A stretch of 64,000 nt of DNA from UBA5186 sp040005095 (GCA_040005095.1 JBDTZN010000003.1:1-64000), one strand, 5' to 3'. Positions 44,670 through 53,349 are shown, counted from the first letter of the stretch. Notes: generated by a model not told the origin, from the sequence alone. Made by a program: numbers and translations.

Positions 44670-45932
44670 CTAGCCGAGCAGCTTCTCGAACCGGTCGGCG
44701 TCGTCGAACGGCCCGATCAGCGCCAGCCGAAGCCGCTTGGAGTCGATCAGGTCCCCGGCCACACGCTGCACGTCGTCTCCCGTCACCTTGTCCAGCTCGG
44801 CGAGCACCTCCGCGGGGTCGACGGTCTGACGTTCGAGCACTTCCTTCCGCAGGCCGTACATGATCAGTCCGTGCGGGTTCTCCAGCTGGAGGACGAACCG
44901 GCCTTTGGCGAAGTTGCGCGCCTTCTCGAGCTCGTCGGCGGGTACTGCCTCCTCCGCGATCTTGCTGAGCTCGGCGGCGACGGTGGAGACCGCGTCGTCG
45001 ATCCGGTTGATGTCGACGCCTGCCTGCGCGTAGAGCGAGCCCGCGTCGGTGTAGCTGTGGTTCGTGCCGAAGACGTAGTAGGCAAGCCCGCGCCGCTCGC
45101 GTACCTCGGTGAAGAGGCGTGAGGACATCCCGCCACCGAGCACGGTCGCGAGCAGCTGGAGTGCGTAGCGGTCTGGATGCGTGATCGGATAGCTCGGGAC
45201 GCCGAGAGCGATGTGCGCCTGGTCGGACGGCTTGGTGTGGACGCGCACGCGCGAGCCGTTTCCGTTCACGGAGACCGGATCGGGCTCGCCGGTCTGGGCG
45301 GGCTCGAGATCCCCGAGGTGCCGCTCGATCGCCTCGGTCACGTCGCCTTCGATCTTGCCGCCGATTCCGACCACGAGCCGCTCGGGCTTGTACCAGCGGT
45401 CCATGTACTCGATGAACTCGTCCCGCGTCGCGCCGCGGACCGTCTCCTTGCGGCCAATGATGTCCCAGCCGAGCGGCTGGTCGCCGTAGAGGAGGTCCTC
45501 GTAGACGCCGCCGATGTAGTCGCGCGGCGTGTCGAAGTACATGTTCATCTCCTCGATGATCACGCCCTTCTCGCGGTCGATCTCTTCGGCCTCGAACTTG
45601 GAGTGGCGCAGCATGTCGACGAGCACGTCCATGGCCGTGTCGCGATGCTCGGCGGCGCAGCGGACGTAGTAGCCCGTGTACTCCTTGCCGGTGAACGCGT
45701 TGAACTCACCGCCGATCGCGTCGATCTCCCCGGCGATGTCGCGCGAGGTCGGGCGGTTCTCTGTCCCCTTGAAGAACATGTGCTCGGCGAAGTGCGCGAT
45801 GCCGTTCGTCTCGCGAGTCTCGTAGCGCGACCCGGCTGCGTACATCAGCGCAACCGTCACGGACTGCGCCTGCGGCATCGGCGCGAGGACGATGCGGACG
45901 CCGTTCTCCAGCGTGTGCTTCTCGTAGCTCAC
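44670..45932 (-). CDS. M16-family zinc metalloprotease (mitochondrial processing peptidase-like)
   Basis: A 420-residue M16 peptidase. The inverted zinc motif HFAEH (H47, E50, H51) is followed by the distal Glu in EKGVIIEEMNMY. The later RRGLAYYVFGTNHSY motif is also typical. It cuts short peptides in the cytoplasm or near the membrane; the true substrates of bacterial members are poorly known. The GTG start overlaps the thioesterase stop by GTGA. Confidence 0.93.
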   Translation of the reverse strand: MSYEKHTLENGVRIVLAPMPQAQSVTVALMYAAGSRYETRETNGIAHFAEHMFFKGTENRPTSRDIAGEIDAIGGEFNAFTGKEYTGYYVRCAAEHRDTAMDVLVDMLRHSKFEAEEIDREKGVIIEEMNMYFDTPRDYIGGVYEDLLYGDQPLGWDIIGRKETVRGATRDEFIEYMDRWYKPERLVVGIGGKIEGDVTEAIERHLGDLEPAQTGEPDPVSVNGNGSRVRVHTKPSDQAHIALGVPSYPITHPDRYALQLLATVLGGGMSSRLFTEVRERRGLAYYVFGTNHSYTDAGSLYAQAGVDINRIDDAVSTVAAELSKIAEEAVPADELEKARNFAKGRFVLQLENPHGLIMYGLRKEVLERQTVDPAEVLAELDKVTGDDVQRVAGDLIDSKRLRLALIGPFDDADRFEKLLG

Positions 45933-46321
45933 GCGGCCAGGCTTTCGCGCCAGGTTTCCGGGATCGCGATCGTCTCGTTCGCGTCGTAGTCGAAGCCGAC
46001 CTGCACGCTCTTGGCGCTCGCGACGAGGCGCTCGCCCGACCGAATCTCGTACTCGAAGTCGAAGCTCTTCGTCCCGAAGCGCGCGGCGCGGACGCCGACC
46101 TCGAGCTCTTCGCCGACCCCGACCTGGCCGCGGAAGTCGATCTCGACGCGGGCGAGGATCATGCGGATATCCGCAATCGTGCGGATCAGTCCGAGCTTGC
46201 GGAGAAAGGCGTTCCGCGCGTCCTCGAGGTAGGTGGCGTAGACGGCGTTGTTCACGTGACCGAAGGCGTCGAGGTCGTTGAAGCGGACCGTGTCGCGATA
46301 GACGAACGGGAATCCTTCCAT
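45929..46321 (-). CDS. Hotdog-fold acyl-CoA thioesterase (YbgC/FcbC type)
   Basis: A 130-residue hotdog thioesterase from ATG 46321. The catalytic block VRFNDLDAFGHVNNAVYATYLEDAR contains the Asp used by the 4-hydroxybenzoyl-CoA thioesterase group. It hydrolyses acyl-CoA esters. I prefer this start to a GTG at 46366, which would add a stretch without family likeness and reach into the divergent gene. It overlaps the M16 gene by GTGA. Confidence 0.88.
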   Translation of the reverse strand: MEGFPFVYRDTVRFNDLDAFGHVNNAVYATYLEDARNAFLRKLGLIRTIADIRMILARVEIDFRGQVGVGEELEVGVRAARFGTKSFDFEYEIRSGERLVASAKSVQVGFDYDANETIAIPETWRESLAA

Positions 46322-46333
46322 GGGCGGCCATGG

Positions 46334-46339
46334 TATAGA
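46334..46339 (+). promoter_or_regulatory. -10-like TATAGA for the SIS gene
   Basis: TATAGA ends 7 nt before the ATG at 46347 with no ribosome site. Confidence 0.4.
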
Positions 46340-46346
46340 CGCGCCT

Positions 46347-47234
46347 ATGGCGAACGGAGAGCACACGCGGGCGGCGATCGCAGCCCAGCCCGAGTGGCTG
46401 CGGCAGGTGCCGGCCGACCGCCGGCTACCGGATGGGACGCATGTGATCTACACGGGGTGTGGGACGTCGTTCCACGCCGCGCAGACCGCCGGCGACGCTG
46501 TGCAGGCGCTCGAGCTCGTCCTGCGTCCGCGGCGCGATGCCGACGTGCTCGTTTGCGTCAGCCACGAGGGCGACACGCCGCTCACGCTCGAGGCTGCTCA
46601 GGCGTTCGACGGGCAGAAGTGGCTCGTGACCGGCAAGGCTGACTCGCCGCTCGGGGAGCTTTGCGACGAGGTTGTCGTCTGCACACCCGCGGTCGAGGTG
46701 AGCTGGTGCCACACGGCGAGCTACACGTGCGCCATCGCGGCTCTCGCCGCGCTGCGTGGCGAGGACATCTCGCGGCTCGCGGGCGCGGTGGAAGACGCGC
46801 TCGGCGCGCGGGAGCCCGTGCCGGAGCAAGAGCGGATCATGGTCGTAGGCGCCGGCCGCGACTGGCCGACGGCGCAGGAGGCGGTGCTGAAGATCCGGGA
46901 AGGCTCGCACCTCCCGGCTGCCGCCCACCAGACGGAGCAGCTGCTGCACGGCCATCTCGCCGCCGTGGACGAGCGCGTGCGCGCGTTCGTGCTCGAGTGC
47001 GAGGGGCGCGCCGCCGAGCGCGCGCACGAGGCGGTCGCCGCACTCGAGGTGCTCGGCTGCGAGACGACGCTCGTCCCGACGGTCCATCCCGTCGTGGACA
47101 TCGTCCGCTTCCAGCTCCTCACCGTCGACCTGGCCGAGAAGCGCGGCGTCGATCCGGACGCGATCCATCGTGACGACCCGCTCTGGGCCACGGCGGCGCG
47201 CGCGCACGGGTCGACCGGGACGGGCCCGGAGTAA
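46347..47234 (+). CDS. SIS-domain protein, GlmS isomerase-like
   Basis: A 295-residue protein with two SIS domains. The first has HVIYTGCGTSFHAAQTAGDAV and VSHEGDTPLTLEAA, the second MVVGAGRDWPTAQEAVLKIREG and AAAHQTEQLLHGHLAAVDE. This is the sugar isomerase half of glucosamine-6-phosphate synthase without the glutaminase, similar to AgaS or glucosamine-6-phosphate deaminase-type proteins. It likely acts on phosphosugars. The start is chosen because TATAGA lies 7 nt upstream. Confidence 0.82.
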   Translation: MANGEHTRAAIAAQPEWLRQVPADRRLPDGTHVIYTGCGTSFHAAQTAGDAVQALELVLRPRRDADVLVCVSHEGDTPLTLEAAQAFDGQKWLVTGKADSPLGELCDEVVVCTPAVEVSWCHTASYTCAIAALAALRGEDISRLAGAVEDALGAREPVPEQERIMVVGAGRDWPTAQEAVLKIREGSHLPAAAHQTEQLLHGHLAAVDERVRAFVLECEGRAAERAHEAVAALEVLGCETTLVPTVHPVVDIVRFQLLTVDLAEKRGVDPDAIHRDDPLWATAARAHGSTGTGPE

Positions 47235-47241
47235 AGGCGTC

Positions 47242-47628
47242 GTGGCGCCGATCGTTCCGATCGCGGTCGATCTGCTCGTCGCCGTGTGCCTCCTGCTCGC
47301 CGTTCTCGTCGCTCAGCCGAGTTGGCGGCCGGCTCGTCTGCTGCCGGCATTTCCGCTCGTCTGCGTCGCGTTACTCGTGGCGTACGTCCTCGGTACGGAC
47401 ACGTATCGCGGCAACGGGATCACGCGTTGGGAGGCCTATCGAGATCCACACAACAATCTCGAGCTGATGTTCTACGCCACCGTCGCGTTGCTCACAGTGG
47501 CCGCAGGATTGATGACGCTCGCCCTCGTGCAGCAACACCGCGGGCTGCTGCGAGCCTCGGCGCTGGGAGCCGCCACCGTCGCGGTCCTGCTCGGGATCCC
47601 AACGATCGTGGGCTTCACCGCGAACTGA
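47242..47628 (+). CDS. Small four-helix membrane protein
   Basis: A 128-residue protein with about four hydrophobic helices and no motif I recognise. A loop between helices two and three (YVLGTDTYRGNGITRWEAYRDPHNNLEL) is the only hydrophilic part. Its GTG lies 7 nt after the SIS gene, so they are probably cotranscribed. Function unknown. Confidence 0.6.
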   Translation: MAPIVPIAVDLLVAVCLLLAVLVAQPSWRPARLLPAFPLVCVALLVAYVLGTDTYRGNGITRWEAYRDPHNNLELMFYATVALLTVAAGLMTLALVQQHRGLLRASALGAATVAVLLGIPTIVGFTAN

Positions 47629-47645
47629 CGCGGTCGGCGAGCCTG

Positions 47646-47714
47646 TTAGACGAACCGCACCGCCTGCCAGCCGTCGTCGATCGCGGCGCTCTTGTTGTCG
47701 ACGAGGCCCGTGTC
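47646..47714 (-). pseudogene. Possible C-terminal remnant of a DUF3052-like gene
   Basis: A 22-codon stretch on the minus strand reads TGLVDNKSAAIDDGWQAVRF before a TAA. The pattern LVDNK-AAIDD-W-VRFV resembles the end of DUF3052-like proteins as I remember them. Nothing upstream in frame continues it, because the epimerase gene lies there. It may be a remnant or chance. Confidence 0.3.
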
Positions 47715-47733
47715 TAGTAGTCGCGCTCTGGGC

Positions 47734-48696
47734 TCAACTGCGCTTGCGCCAGGCCTCGAGCAGCTCCGCCTCGCGCTCGGGCGTGAGCCCTGCAGCGAGG
47801 ACGCCCTCGCCACGGGCAGCGTCCCATCGCTCCGTGTCGCGAATCGTCTCGTCGAGGGGGCGGAACGTCAGGCCGGCCTCGACCGCGCGGGACACGTCGG
47901 TGCGCGCGTGTCCGGCGAACGCCGGGTCGGCGATCCAGAGCGGGAGCTCCATCCACTCGCCGACGCCCTGCTCGAGCAGGAACGAGGAGTCGACCCAGGT
48001 CACGTCGGCGCCTGCGAGCAGCTCTGACCAGGGGAGGCGTTCGTTGATCGCGTTGAAGGTGCCGGTGCGTCGTTCCTCGACCATGCGCACGATCCACTCC
48101 CCGAGGTCGCGCACGTCGATGAACTGCACGGGCTCGTCCGCGGGTGCCGGGGCGAGGATCTCGCCGCCGCGCTCGAGCCGGCGCGGCCAGTACGTGAAGC
48201 GGTCGGTCGGGTCGTGCGGCCCGACGATCAGCCCCGGCCTGACGATCAGCGCGCGACCCGGGAACGCGCGTTCGACCTCCGCCTCGCACAGCGCTTTCAG
48301 CGGCCCGTAGTACTGGAACTCGTCACCCATCTCCTCGAGTGTCTCGTCCTCCATCGTCCCGACCGGGCTCGACTCGTTCGGTGGGGTCGAGAGGTCGGCA
48401 TAGACGGAGACGCTCGAGATGAATGCGTAGTGCTCGACACGGCCCGCGAGCAGCTCCACCGAAGCGCGCACGATGCGCGGGTAGTAGCCGCAGGTGTCGA
48501 TCGCGGTGTCCCAGCGGCCTCCCTCGAGCGCGGCGAGGTCGCCGTCGCGGTCGCCAACCAGGTGCTCGGCCTCCGGGGAGAGGTCGGAATTCGTCTGCCC
48601 GCGCGTGAAGATCGACACCTCGTGGCCGGCGGCCAGTGCGGCCGCGACGATTGCCCGTCCAAGAAACCTCGTCCCGCCGAGGACGAGCAGCTTCAC
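47734..48696 (-). CDS. NAD-dependent epimerase/reductase family protein
   Basis: A 320-residue extended SDR protein. The nucleotide motif is VLGGTRFLGRAIVAAAL near the N-terminus, with FISSVSVYAD and YYGPLKALCE as the catalytic Tyr-Lys region. The late GGEILAPAPADEPVQFIDVRDLGEW block is typical of isoflavone-reductase-like and epimerase relatives in actinobacteria. The GTG overlaps the PLP enzyme stop by GTGA. Substrate unknown. Confidence 0.87.
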   Translation of the reverse strand: MKLLVLGGTRFLGRAIVAAALAAGHEVSIFTRGQTNSDLSPEAEHLVGDRDGDLAALEGGRWDTAIDTCGYYPRIVRASVELLAGRVEHYAFISSVSVYADLSTPPNESSPVGTMEDETLEEMGDEFQYYGPLKALCEAEVERAFPGRALIVRPGLIVGPHDPTDRFTYWPRRLERGGEILAPAPADEPVQFIDVRDLGEWIVRMVEERRTGTFNAINERLPWSELLAGADVTWVDSSFLLEQGVGEWMELPLWIADPAFAGHARTDVSRAVEAGLTFRPLDETIRDTERWDAARGEGVLAAGLTPEREAELLEAWRKRS

Positions 48697-49853
48697 AGCC
48701 GTGCGAGCTCGGCGAGCAGCCGATCGACCTCGTCGGCGGTGTTGTAGTGGACGATCCCCGCGCGAACCGCACCTTCGGGGAGGCCGAGCCGTTCCATGGC
48801 CTCCAGCGCGTAGTAGTTGCCCTGCCAGACCGCGAAGCCGCGCTCGCCGAGAATCGTCGCCGTCTCGCGCGGGCCGTGGCCCTCGATGTTGAACGCGAAC
48901 GTCGCGACGCGGCCGTCCATCGTCGGCAGCCCGTACAGGCTGCAGCTGTCCGGCAGCCCGGCGAGGAAGCGCTCGCCGAGGTCGCGCTCGTGCGCCTGGA
49001 TCGCGTCCCAGCCGATCGACTCGACGTAGCGCACCGCGGCGACGAAGCCCGCGAGCAGCTCGTGCGGCAGCGTGCCCGTCTCGAAGCGGTGACCGAGCGG
49101 CTCGTTCGCGGCCGGACGCACCTTGTAGGGGCGCCAGCTCTCGAGCAGCTCGCGCCGGCCGTACGCCAGGCCGAGGTGCGGGCCGAAGAACTTGTACGGC
49201 GAGCAGAGCAGCACGTCGACGCCCAGCTCCGCGACGTCGATCGGCCCGTGTGGCCCGTAATGGACCGCGTCGGCCCAGCAGAGCGCTCCGGCCTCGCGCG
49301 CGAGCTCGACGATTCGCTTCGCGTCGGTGGTCGTCCCAACCGCGTTCGAAGCGAGTGGGAAGGCGACGACACGGGTGCGGTCGCCGAGCTGGCGCTCCAG
49401 GTCGTCCAGATCGAGGGTGGTGTCGTCGTTGATGTCGACGAAGCGCACGACCAGGTCGAGATCGTGGGCGAGCTCGAGCCAGGGTGCGACGTTCCCGTCG
49501 TGATCGAGCTTCGTGACGAGGATCTCGTCGCCGGCGCGCCACTCGCGGGCGGCCGTCCTCGTGAGCGCGAAGTTGAGCGTGGTCATGTTGGCGCCGAAGG
49601 CCACCTCGTCGGGCGAGCAACCGAGGAACCGGCCTGCGGTCGCCCGAGACTCGTCGACGAGCACTTCGGTTCGGCGGCTCGACTCGTACGGCCCGCTGAC
49701 GTTCGCGTTCGACTCGCGCAGGTAGGACGAGATCGCGTCGATCACTTCGTCGGGAACCTGCGTCCCGCCCGGCCCGTCGAAGAGCGCCGTCGGCGTCTGC
49801 AGCGCGGAGAACCGCGCGCGAACCGCGGCGACGTCGAGGGCGACCGTGCTCAC
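48693..49853 (-). CDS. Class V aminotransferase/cysteine desulfurase-like PLP enzyme
   Basis: A 386-residue fold-type I PLP enzyme from GTG 49853, a start set by the GTGA overlap with the OsmC-like gene. It has DGPGGTQVPDEVIDAI near the N-terminus, HDGNVAPWLELA, WADAVHYGPHGPIDV with the PLP-binding Asp, and CSPYKFFGPHLG with the Schiff-base Lys. The group (CsdA/EgtE-like) removes sulfur or transfers amines. A conserved C-terminal Cys loop of IscS type was not seen, so a role in sulfur release is uncertain. Confidence 0.87.
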   Translation of the reverse strand: MSTVALDVAAVRARFSALQTPTALFDGPGGTQVPDEVIDAISSYLRESNANVSGPYESSRRTEVLVDESRATAGRFLGCSPDEVAFGANMTTLNFALTRTAAREWRAGDEILVTKLDHDGNVAPWLELAHDLDLVVRFVDINDDTTLDLDDLERQLGDRTRVVAFPLASNAVGTTTDAKRIVELAREAGALCWADAVHYGPHGPIDVAELGVDVLLCSPYKFFGPHLGLAYGRRELLESWRPYKVRPAANEPLGHRFETGTLPHELLAGFVAAVRYVESIGWDAIQAHERDLGERFLAGLPDSCSLYGLPTMDGRVATFAFNIEGHGPRETATILGERGFAVWQGNYYALEAMERLGLPEGAVRAGIVHYNTADEVDRLLAELARL

Positions 49854-50269
49854 GCTTGGGAACCTACCGGAGCGCCGTTGACGCGCCACCGGTATGCGGG
49901 CTTGGCCGTGAGCGACGCGCCGACGAAGCAGTCGCGCTCGGCCTTCGCCAGCAGTTCCGCGACGTCGTCCGGCTGCGGGTCGAGCTCGAGCTCGAAATCC
50001 ACGACGATCTCCGCGAAGGCATAGCGCTCATCGCTGTCGCGCCGTGTGACGATGGCCGTCGCGTTTGCACTCGCGACGAAGTCGAGTCCAACGCGGCTCG
50101 CATGGAAGCGCAGGCTCTCGAGCGTGCAGCGAACGAGGCCCGCGAGAACGAGATGCTCGGGCTTCCATTCGGCACCGAGCTCAAGCTCCGCGTCACCGTC
50201 CGCGGATACCCGCGCGGCGCGATCCTGGGCCACCGAATAGTGGAATGTGCGCGAGGGTCTCGTGCTCAC
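49850..50269 (-). CDS. OsmC/Ohr-family protein
   Basis: A 139-residue OsmC-fold protein. The two redox cysteines are in AGLVRCTLESL (about residue 48) and AERDCFVGASL (about 113), with the PEHLVLAGL helix before the first. The family reduces organic hydroperoxides with a thiol. It opens a three-gene operon with a PLP enzyme and an epimerase, each overlapping by GTGA. TACCGT lies 7 nt upstream of the GTG. Confidence 0.88.
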   Translation of the reverse strand: MSTRPSRTFHYSVAQDRAARVSADGDAELELGAEWKPEHLVLAGLVRCTLESLRFHASRVGLDFVASANATAIVTRRDSDERYAFAEIVVDFELELDPQPDDVAELLAKAERDCFVGASLTAKPAYRWRVNGAPVGSQA

Positions 50270-50276
50270 ACGGCGG

Positions 50277-50282
50277 ACGGTA
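50277..50282 (-). promoter_or_regulatory. -10-like TACCGT for the OsmC gene
   Basis: TACCGT ends 7 nt before the GTG at 50269 with no ribosome site. Confidence 0.4.
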
Positions 50283-50304
50283 TAGCGCTGTCCGCAAGGC
50301 GGCG

Positions 50305-50310
50305 TAGTGT
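50305..50310 (+). promoter_or_regulatory. -10-like TAGTGT for the gene at 50317
   Basis: TAGTGT ends 6 nt before the ATG at 50317, facing away from the TACCGT of the divergent OsmC gene. Confidence 0.4.
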
Positions 50311-50316
50311 CCGGCC
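50305..50316 (+). other. Short leader between divergent leaderless genes
   Basis: The 47 bp between the starts at 50269 and 50317 hold two outward-facing -10-like hexamers and nothing else recognisable. Confidence 0.3.
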
Positions 50317-50502
50317 ATGCGGCGCCTCCGGCCCCTCAGCGAAGCGGAGTGCTATGCCCGTTGCTACGGCTCGAGCGACGACACGGTGCGGCTTCTCGAG
50401 CTTGAGCCTCGCCGGCCGCGCCACGGCGCGCGGATCTCAGGCGAGCAACTGCGGGCCTACTTCGAGCTTCGCCTCGACGCGCGCGAACCCGAAGCGGCAT
50501 AG
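50317..50502 (+). CDS. Small hypothetical protein
   Basis: A 61-residue protein rich in Arg and Glu (RRLRPLSEAECYARCYGSSD at the start). It has two closely spaced cysteines but no motif I know. It is followed at once by the Mug-Nudix reading frame, and its TAG overlaps the best candidate start region of that gene. The leaderless-type hexamer in front supports it as a real gene. Confidence 0.5.
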   Translation: MRRLRPLSEAECYARCYGSSDDTVRLLELEPRRPRHGARISGEQLRAYFELRLDAREPEAA

Positions 50503-51482
50503 CTTCTTCGGCCCCGAGCGCGATCCCCGACATCCTCGGGCCAGGGCTGCGCGTCATCTTCTGCGGGATCAACCCCGGTCGGGTCTCGGCGGCCGCGGCC
50601 GCTCACTTCGCGAATCCGCGGAACGACTTCTGGCGGTTACTGCGCGCGGCTGCTTTCACGCCGCGCCTGCTCGATCCCGGTGAGCAATGGGAGCTGCTCG
50701 AGCACGGGATTGGCGTCACCAATGCGGCCTATCGCACGACGCCGGGCTCCGGCGACCTCCGGCGCGCCGACTTCGCAGGCTCTGCCGAACGTCTGGAGCG
50801 GCTCGCCCACGACCTTCGTCCAGAGTGGATCGCGTTCGTCGGCAAGGAGGCCTACCGAGGCGCGTTCAACGAACGGCCGGACCTCGGGGTCCAGGAGCGG
50901 ACACTCGGCGACACGAAGCTGTTCGTCCTGCCCTCGACCTCGCCGGCGAACGCGGCCGTGCCCTGGCTCGAGCGGGAGCGCTGGTTTTTGGAGCTTGCCG
51001 GCAGGGCGAGCGGACTACGGCTTCGTCCGGCGGCGCGGGCGATCGTGCTCGACCCCGCCGACCGGATCCTGCTCGTGCGCTTCGAATGGCCGGACAGGAC
51101 CGTCTGGGCTCCGCCCGGGGGCGGCCTGGAGGGCGACGAGACGCATGAGCAGGCGATCGTGCGCGAATTGGCGGAGGAGTCCGGGCTCAACGACTTCGAG
51201 CTCGGACCGTGCATCTGGACGCGTGAGCACTGGTTCCCGGACATGGCCGGCTGGGGCGGGCAGGCGGAGCGGCAGTATCTCGTGCGGACGGCGGCCTTTG
51301 AGCCCGCGCCGGAGTGGACCGCGGAGGAGCTGCGCGCCGAGGGCATCGCGGGCCAGCGCTGGTGGACGCTCGAGGAGCTCGAGGCATCGGACGCGATCTT
51401 CTCCCCGCGGCGGTTGCCCGAGCTCGTCAGGGACCTCATCGAGACCGGCCCTCCACCCGAGCCTCGCGACGTCGGCGTTTAG
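50499..51482 (+). CDS. Mug-type DNA glycosylase fused to a Nudix hydrolase
   Basis: A continuous frame of about 327 residues with two domains. The first (to about 160) is a Mug/TDG glycosylase, with VIFCGINPGRVSAAAAAHF and LPSTSPANAA as its two active-site blocks. The second (about 165-325) is a Nudix hydrolase with a complete box, GGLEGDETHEQAIVRELAEE then SGL. Mug removes uracil or thymine from mismatches; Nudix enzymes clean damaged nucleotides. No ATG, GTG or TTG lies in frame before residue 154, so the start is unclear; ATA 50499 or a lost base are options. Confidence 0.75.
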   Translation: MASSAPSAIPDILGPGLRVIFCGINPGRVSAAAAAHFANPRNDFWRLLRAAAFTPRLLDPGEQWELLEHGIGVTNAAYRTTPGSGDLRRADFAGSAERLERLAHDLRPEWIAFVGKEAYRGAFNERPDLGVQERTLGDTKLFVLPSTSPANAAVPWLERERWFLELAGRASGLRLRPAARAIVLDPADRILLVRFEWPDRTVWAPPGGGLEGDETHEQAIVRELAEESGLNDFELGPCIWTREHWFPDMAGWGGQAERQYLVRTAAFEPAPEWTAEELRAEGIAGQRWWTLEELEASDAIFSPRRLPELVRDLIETGPPPEPRDVGV

Positions 51483-51597
51483 ACCGCGTCCCCAACCACC
51501 CCCAAGGGATTCCCCGAATCCCTGAAGACACGGTATCGCGAGAAAACGCTCGTGTCTGTGTCGGCTTCGAGTCGAAAGTCGAACGTGCGCGTCGAGG

Positions 51598-53313
51598 CTA
51601 GCCGCGCCAGCGATTCGTGATTGGCGTCCTGCGGTCGCGGCCGAACGCCTTGGGGCGCAGCTTCACGCCGGGCGGCGCCTGCCGGCGCTTGTACTCCGCG
51701 CGATCGATCAGCGCGAGCGCGCGCTCGACGACGTCGTGGTCGAAGCCGTCGCTCATCAGCTCCTCGCGCGAGCGGTCCTCCTCGACGTACGCCTCCAGCA
51801 CCTGGTCGAGCTTGGGGTACGGCGGCAGGGAGTCCTCGTCGAGCTGATCGTCGCGGAGCTCGGCGCTCGGCGCGCGCTCGATGATGCTCTGCGGAATCAG
51901 CCCCGTGCCCGCATGCTCGTTGAGGTAAAGGGCGAGCCGGAACACGTCCGTCTTGAACACGTCCTTCAAGAGCGCGAAGCCGCCGGCCATGTCGCCGTAC
52001 AACGTCGCGTAGCCGACGGAGAGCTCCGACTTGTTCCCGGTCGCGACGACGAGCCAGCCGAACTTGTTCGAGAGTGCCATCAGCAGGACGCCGCGAATCC
52101 GCGCCTGCAGGTTCTCCTCCGTGAGATCCGGCTCCCGCCCCTCGAAGTGCGGCCCGAGGACGCGGTCGAACGTCTCCGCGAGCTCGCCGATCGGGATCTC
52201 GCGAAAATCGGTCCCGAGAGTCTCTGCGAGCCGCCGCGCATCACCGCGCGTTCCCTCCGACGAGTACCGGGACGGCATCGACACGCAGTGCACGCGCTCC
52301 GCCCCGACCGCCTCGACCGCGAGCGCCGCTGTGAGCGCGGAGTCGATTCCGCCCGAGACCCCGATCACGACGTCGCCGAAGCCGTTCTTCTCCACGTAGT
52401 CGCGCAAGCCGAGCTCGAGCGCGAGCCGCATCTGCTCCAGGTCGTCCTCGGGCGGCGCGATGCTGCCCGCCGCCACCTCGGTTTGCGCGTGTGCAACTCC
52501 CACGTGGATGGGCTCGAGCATCGGCACGCCGCCGCGTTCCCGCGCGAGGGAGCGGCGGCGCACGTCCGAGAGCCGCCGACCAATCGCCTCGGCCGGCTCG
52601 ACGTCGACGACGAGCAGGCATTCCTCGAACCCGGGTGCGCGCGCGATCACCTCGCCCTCGTCGTCGAGCACGAGCGAATGGCCGTCGAAGATCAGCTCGT
52701 CCTGGCCGCCGACCGCGTTGCAGAACGCGAGGAAGCACGAGTTGTCACGCGCGCGGGTGACGAGCATGGCCTCCCGCTCGCGGTCCTTGCCGACGTGGAA
52801 GGGCGAGGCGGAGATATTCGCGATCAGCTCGGCGCCGGCCAGTGTGAGGTCGGTCGCGGGCGGGCCGGGCTGCCAGACGTCTTCGCAAACCGTGGGGCCG
52901 ATCAGCACGCCGCCGTGCTCCAGCAGGACGAGCTCGCGGCCGGGCGCGAAGTACCGGTCCTCGTCGAAGACGCCGTAGTTCGGCAGAAAGCGCTTGTGGT
53001 AGATCGCGCGCACCTCGCCGCCTGCGCAGACGGCGCAAGCGTTGTAGAGGTCTCGGTCGAAATGCGGGACGCCGACCAGCGCGACGATGCCGCGGCATGC
53101 GCGGGCGACCTCCTCGAGCGTCTGCTCGGCAGCGCGAATGAAGCCTGGCCGCAAGAGCAGATCCTCCGGCGGGTAGGACGTGATCGCGAGCTCGGGGAAG
53201 AGAACGACGTCGGCGCCCGCATCCTTGGCCTCCTGAAGCCGTCCGAGGATCCGGTCGCGGTTCCCGTCGAGGTCGCCGACGACGGTGTTGATCTGGGCGA
53301 GCGCGAGTCTCAT
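51598..53313 (-). CDS. nadE: Glutamine-dependent NAD(+) synthetase
   Basis: A 571-residue two-domain enzyme. The N-terminal nitrilase-type glutaminase has its Glu in FPELAITSYPPEDLL, Lys in YHKRFLPNYGVFDE and Cys in GPTVCEDVW. The C-terminal synthetase has the P-loop VIGVSGGIDSALTAALA and the TGNKSELSVGYATLYGD motif. It amidates nicotinate adenine dinucleotide, the last step of NAD synthesis. A small palindrome CGACTC-A-GAGTCG lies 7 nt upstream of its ATG. Confidence 0.95.
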   Translation of the reverse strand: MRLALAQINTVVGDLDGNRDRILGRLQEAKDAGADVVLFPELAITSYPPEDLLLRPGFIRAAEQTLEEVARACRGIVALVGVPHFDRDLYNACAVCAGGEVRAIYHKRFLPNYGVFDEDRYFAPGRELVLLEHGGVLIGPTVCEDVWQPGPPATDLTLAGAELIANISASPFHVGKDREREAMLVTRARDNSCFLAFCNAVGGQDELIFDGHSLVLDDEGEVIARAPGFEECLLVVDVEPAEAIGRRLSDVRRRSLARERGGVPMLEPIHVGVAHAQTEVAAGSIAPPEDDLEQMRLALELGLRDYVEKNGFGDVVIGVSGGIDSALTAALAVEAVGAERVHCVSMPSRYSSEGTRGDARRLAETLGTDFREIPIGELAETFDRVLGPHFEGREPDLTEENLQARIRGVLLMALSNKFGWLVVATGNKSELSVGYATLYGDMAGGFALLKDVFKTDVFRLALYLNEHAGTGLIPQSIIERAPSAELRDDQLDEDSLPPYPKLDQVLEAYVEEDRSREELMSDGFDHDVVERALALIDRAEYKRRQAPPGVKLRPKAFGRDRRTPITNRWRG

Positions 53314-53320
53314 GGTTTAC

Positions 53321-53333
53321 GACTCAGAGTCGA
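53321..53333. promoter_or_regulatory. Palindrome between nadE and the divergent gene
   Basis: CGACTC-A-GAGTCG lies in the 48 bp between the nadE start (53313) and the start at 53362. It is close to both and may be an operator; the regulator is unknown. Confidence 0.35.
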
Positions 53334-53349
53334 AAACTAGTCTAGCAGC

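Noticed and set aside
51483..51597. Short gap between the Mug-Nudix gene and nadE as a regulatory site
   Set aside because: It contains no convincing hairpin or promoter; the CCCAAGGGATTCC-type repeats are too weak.
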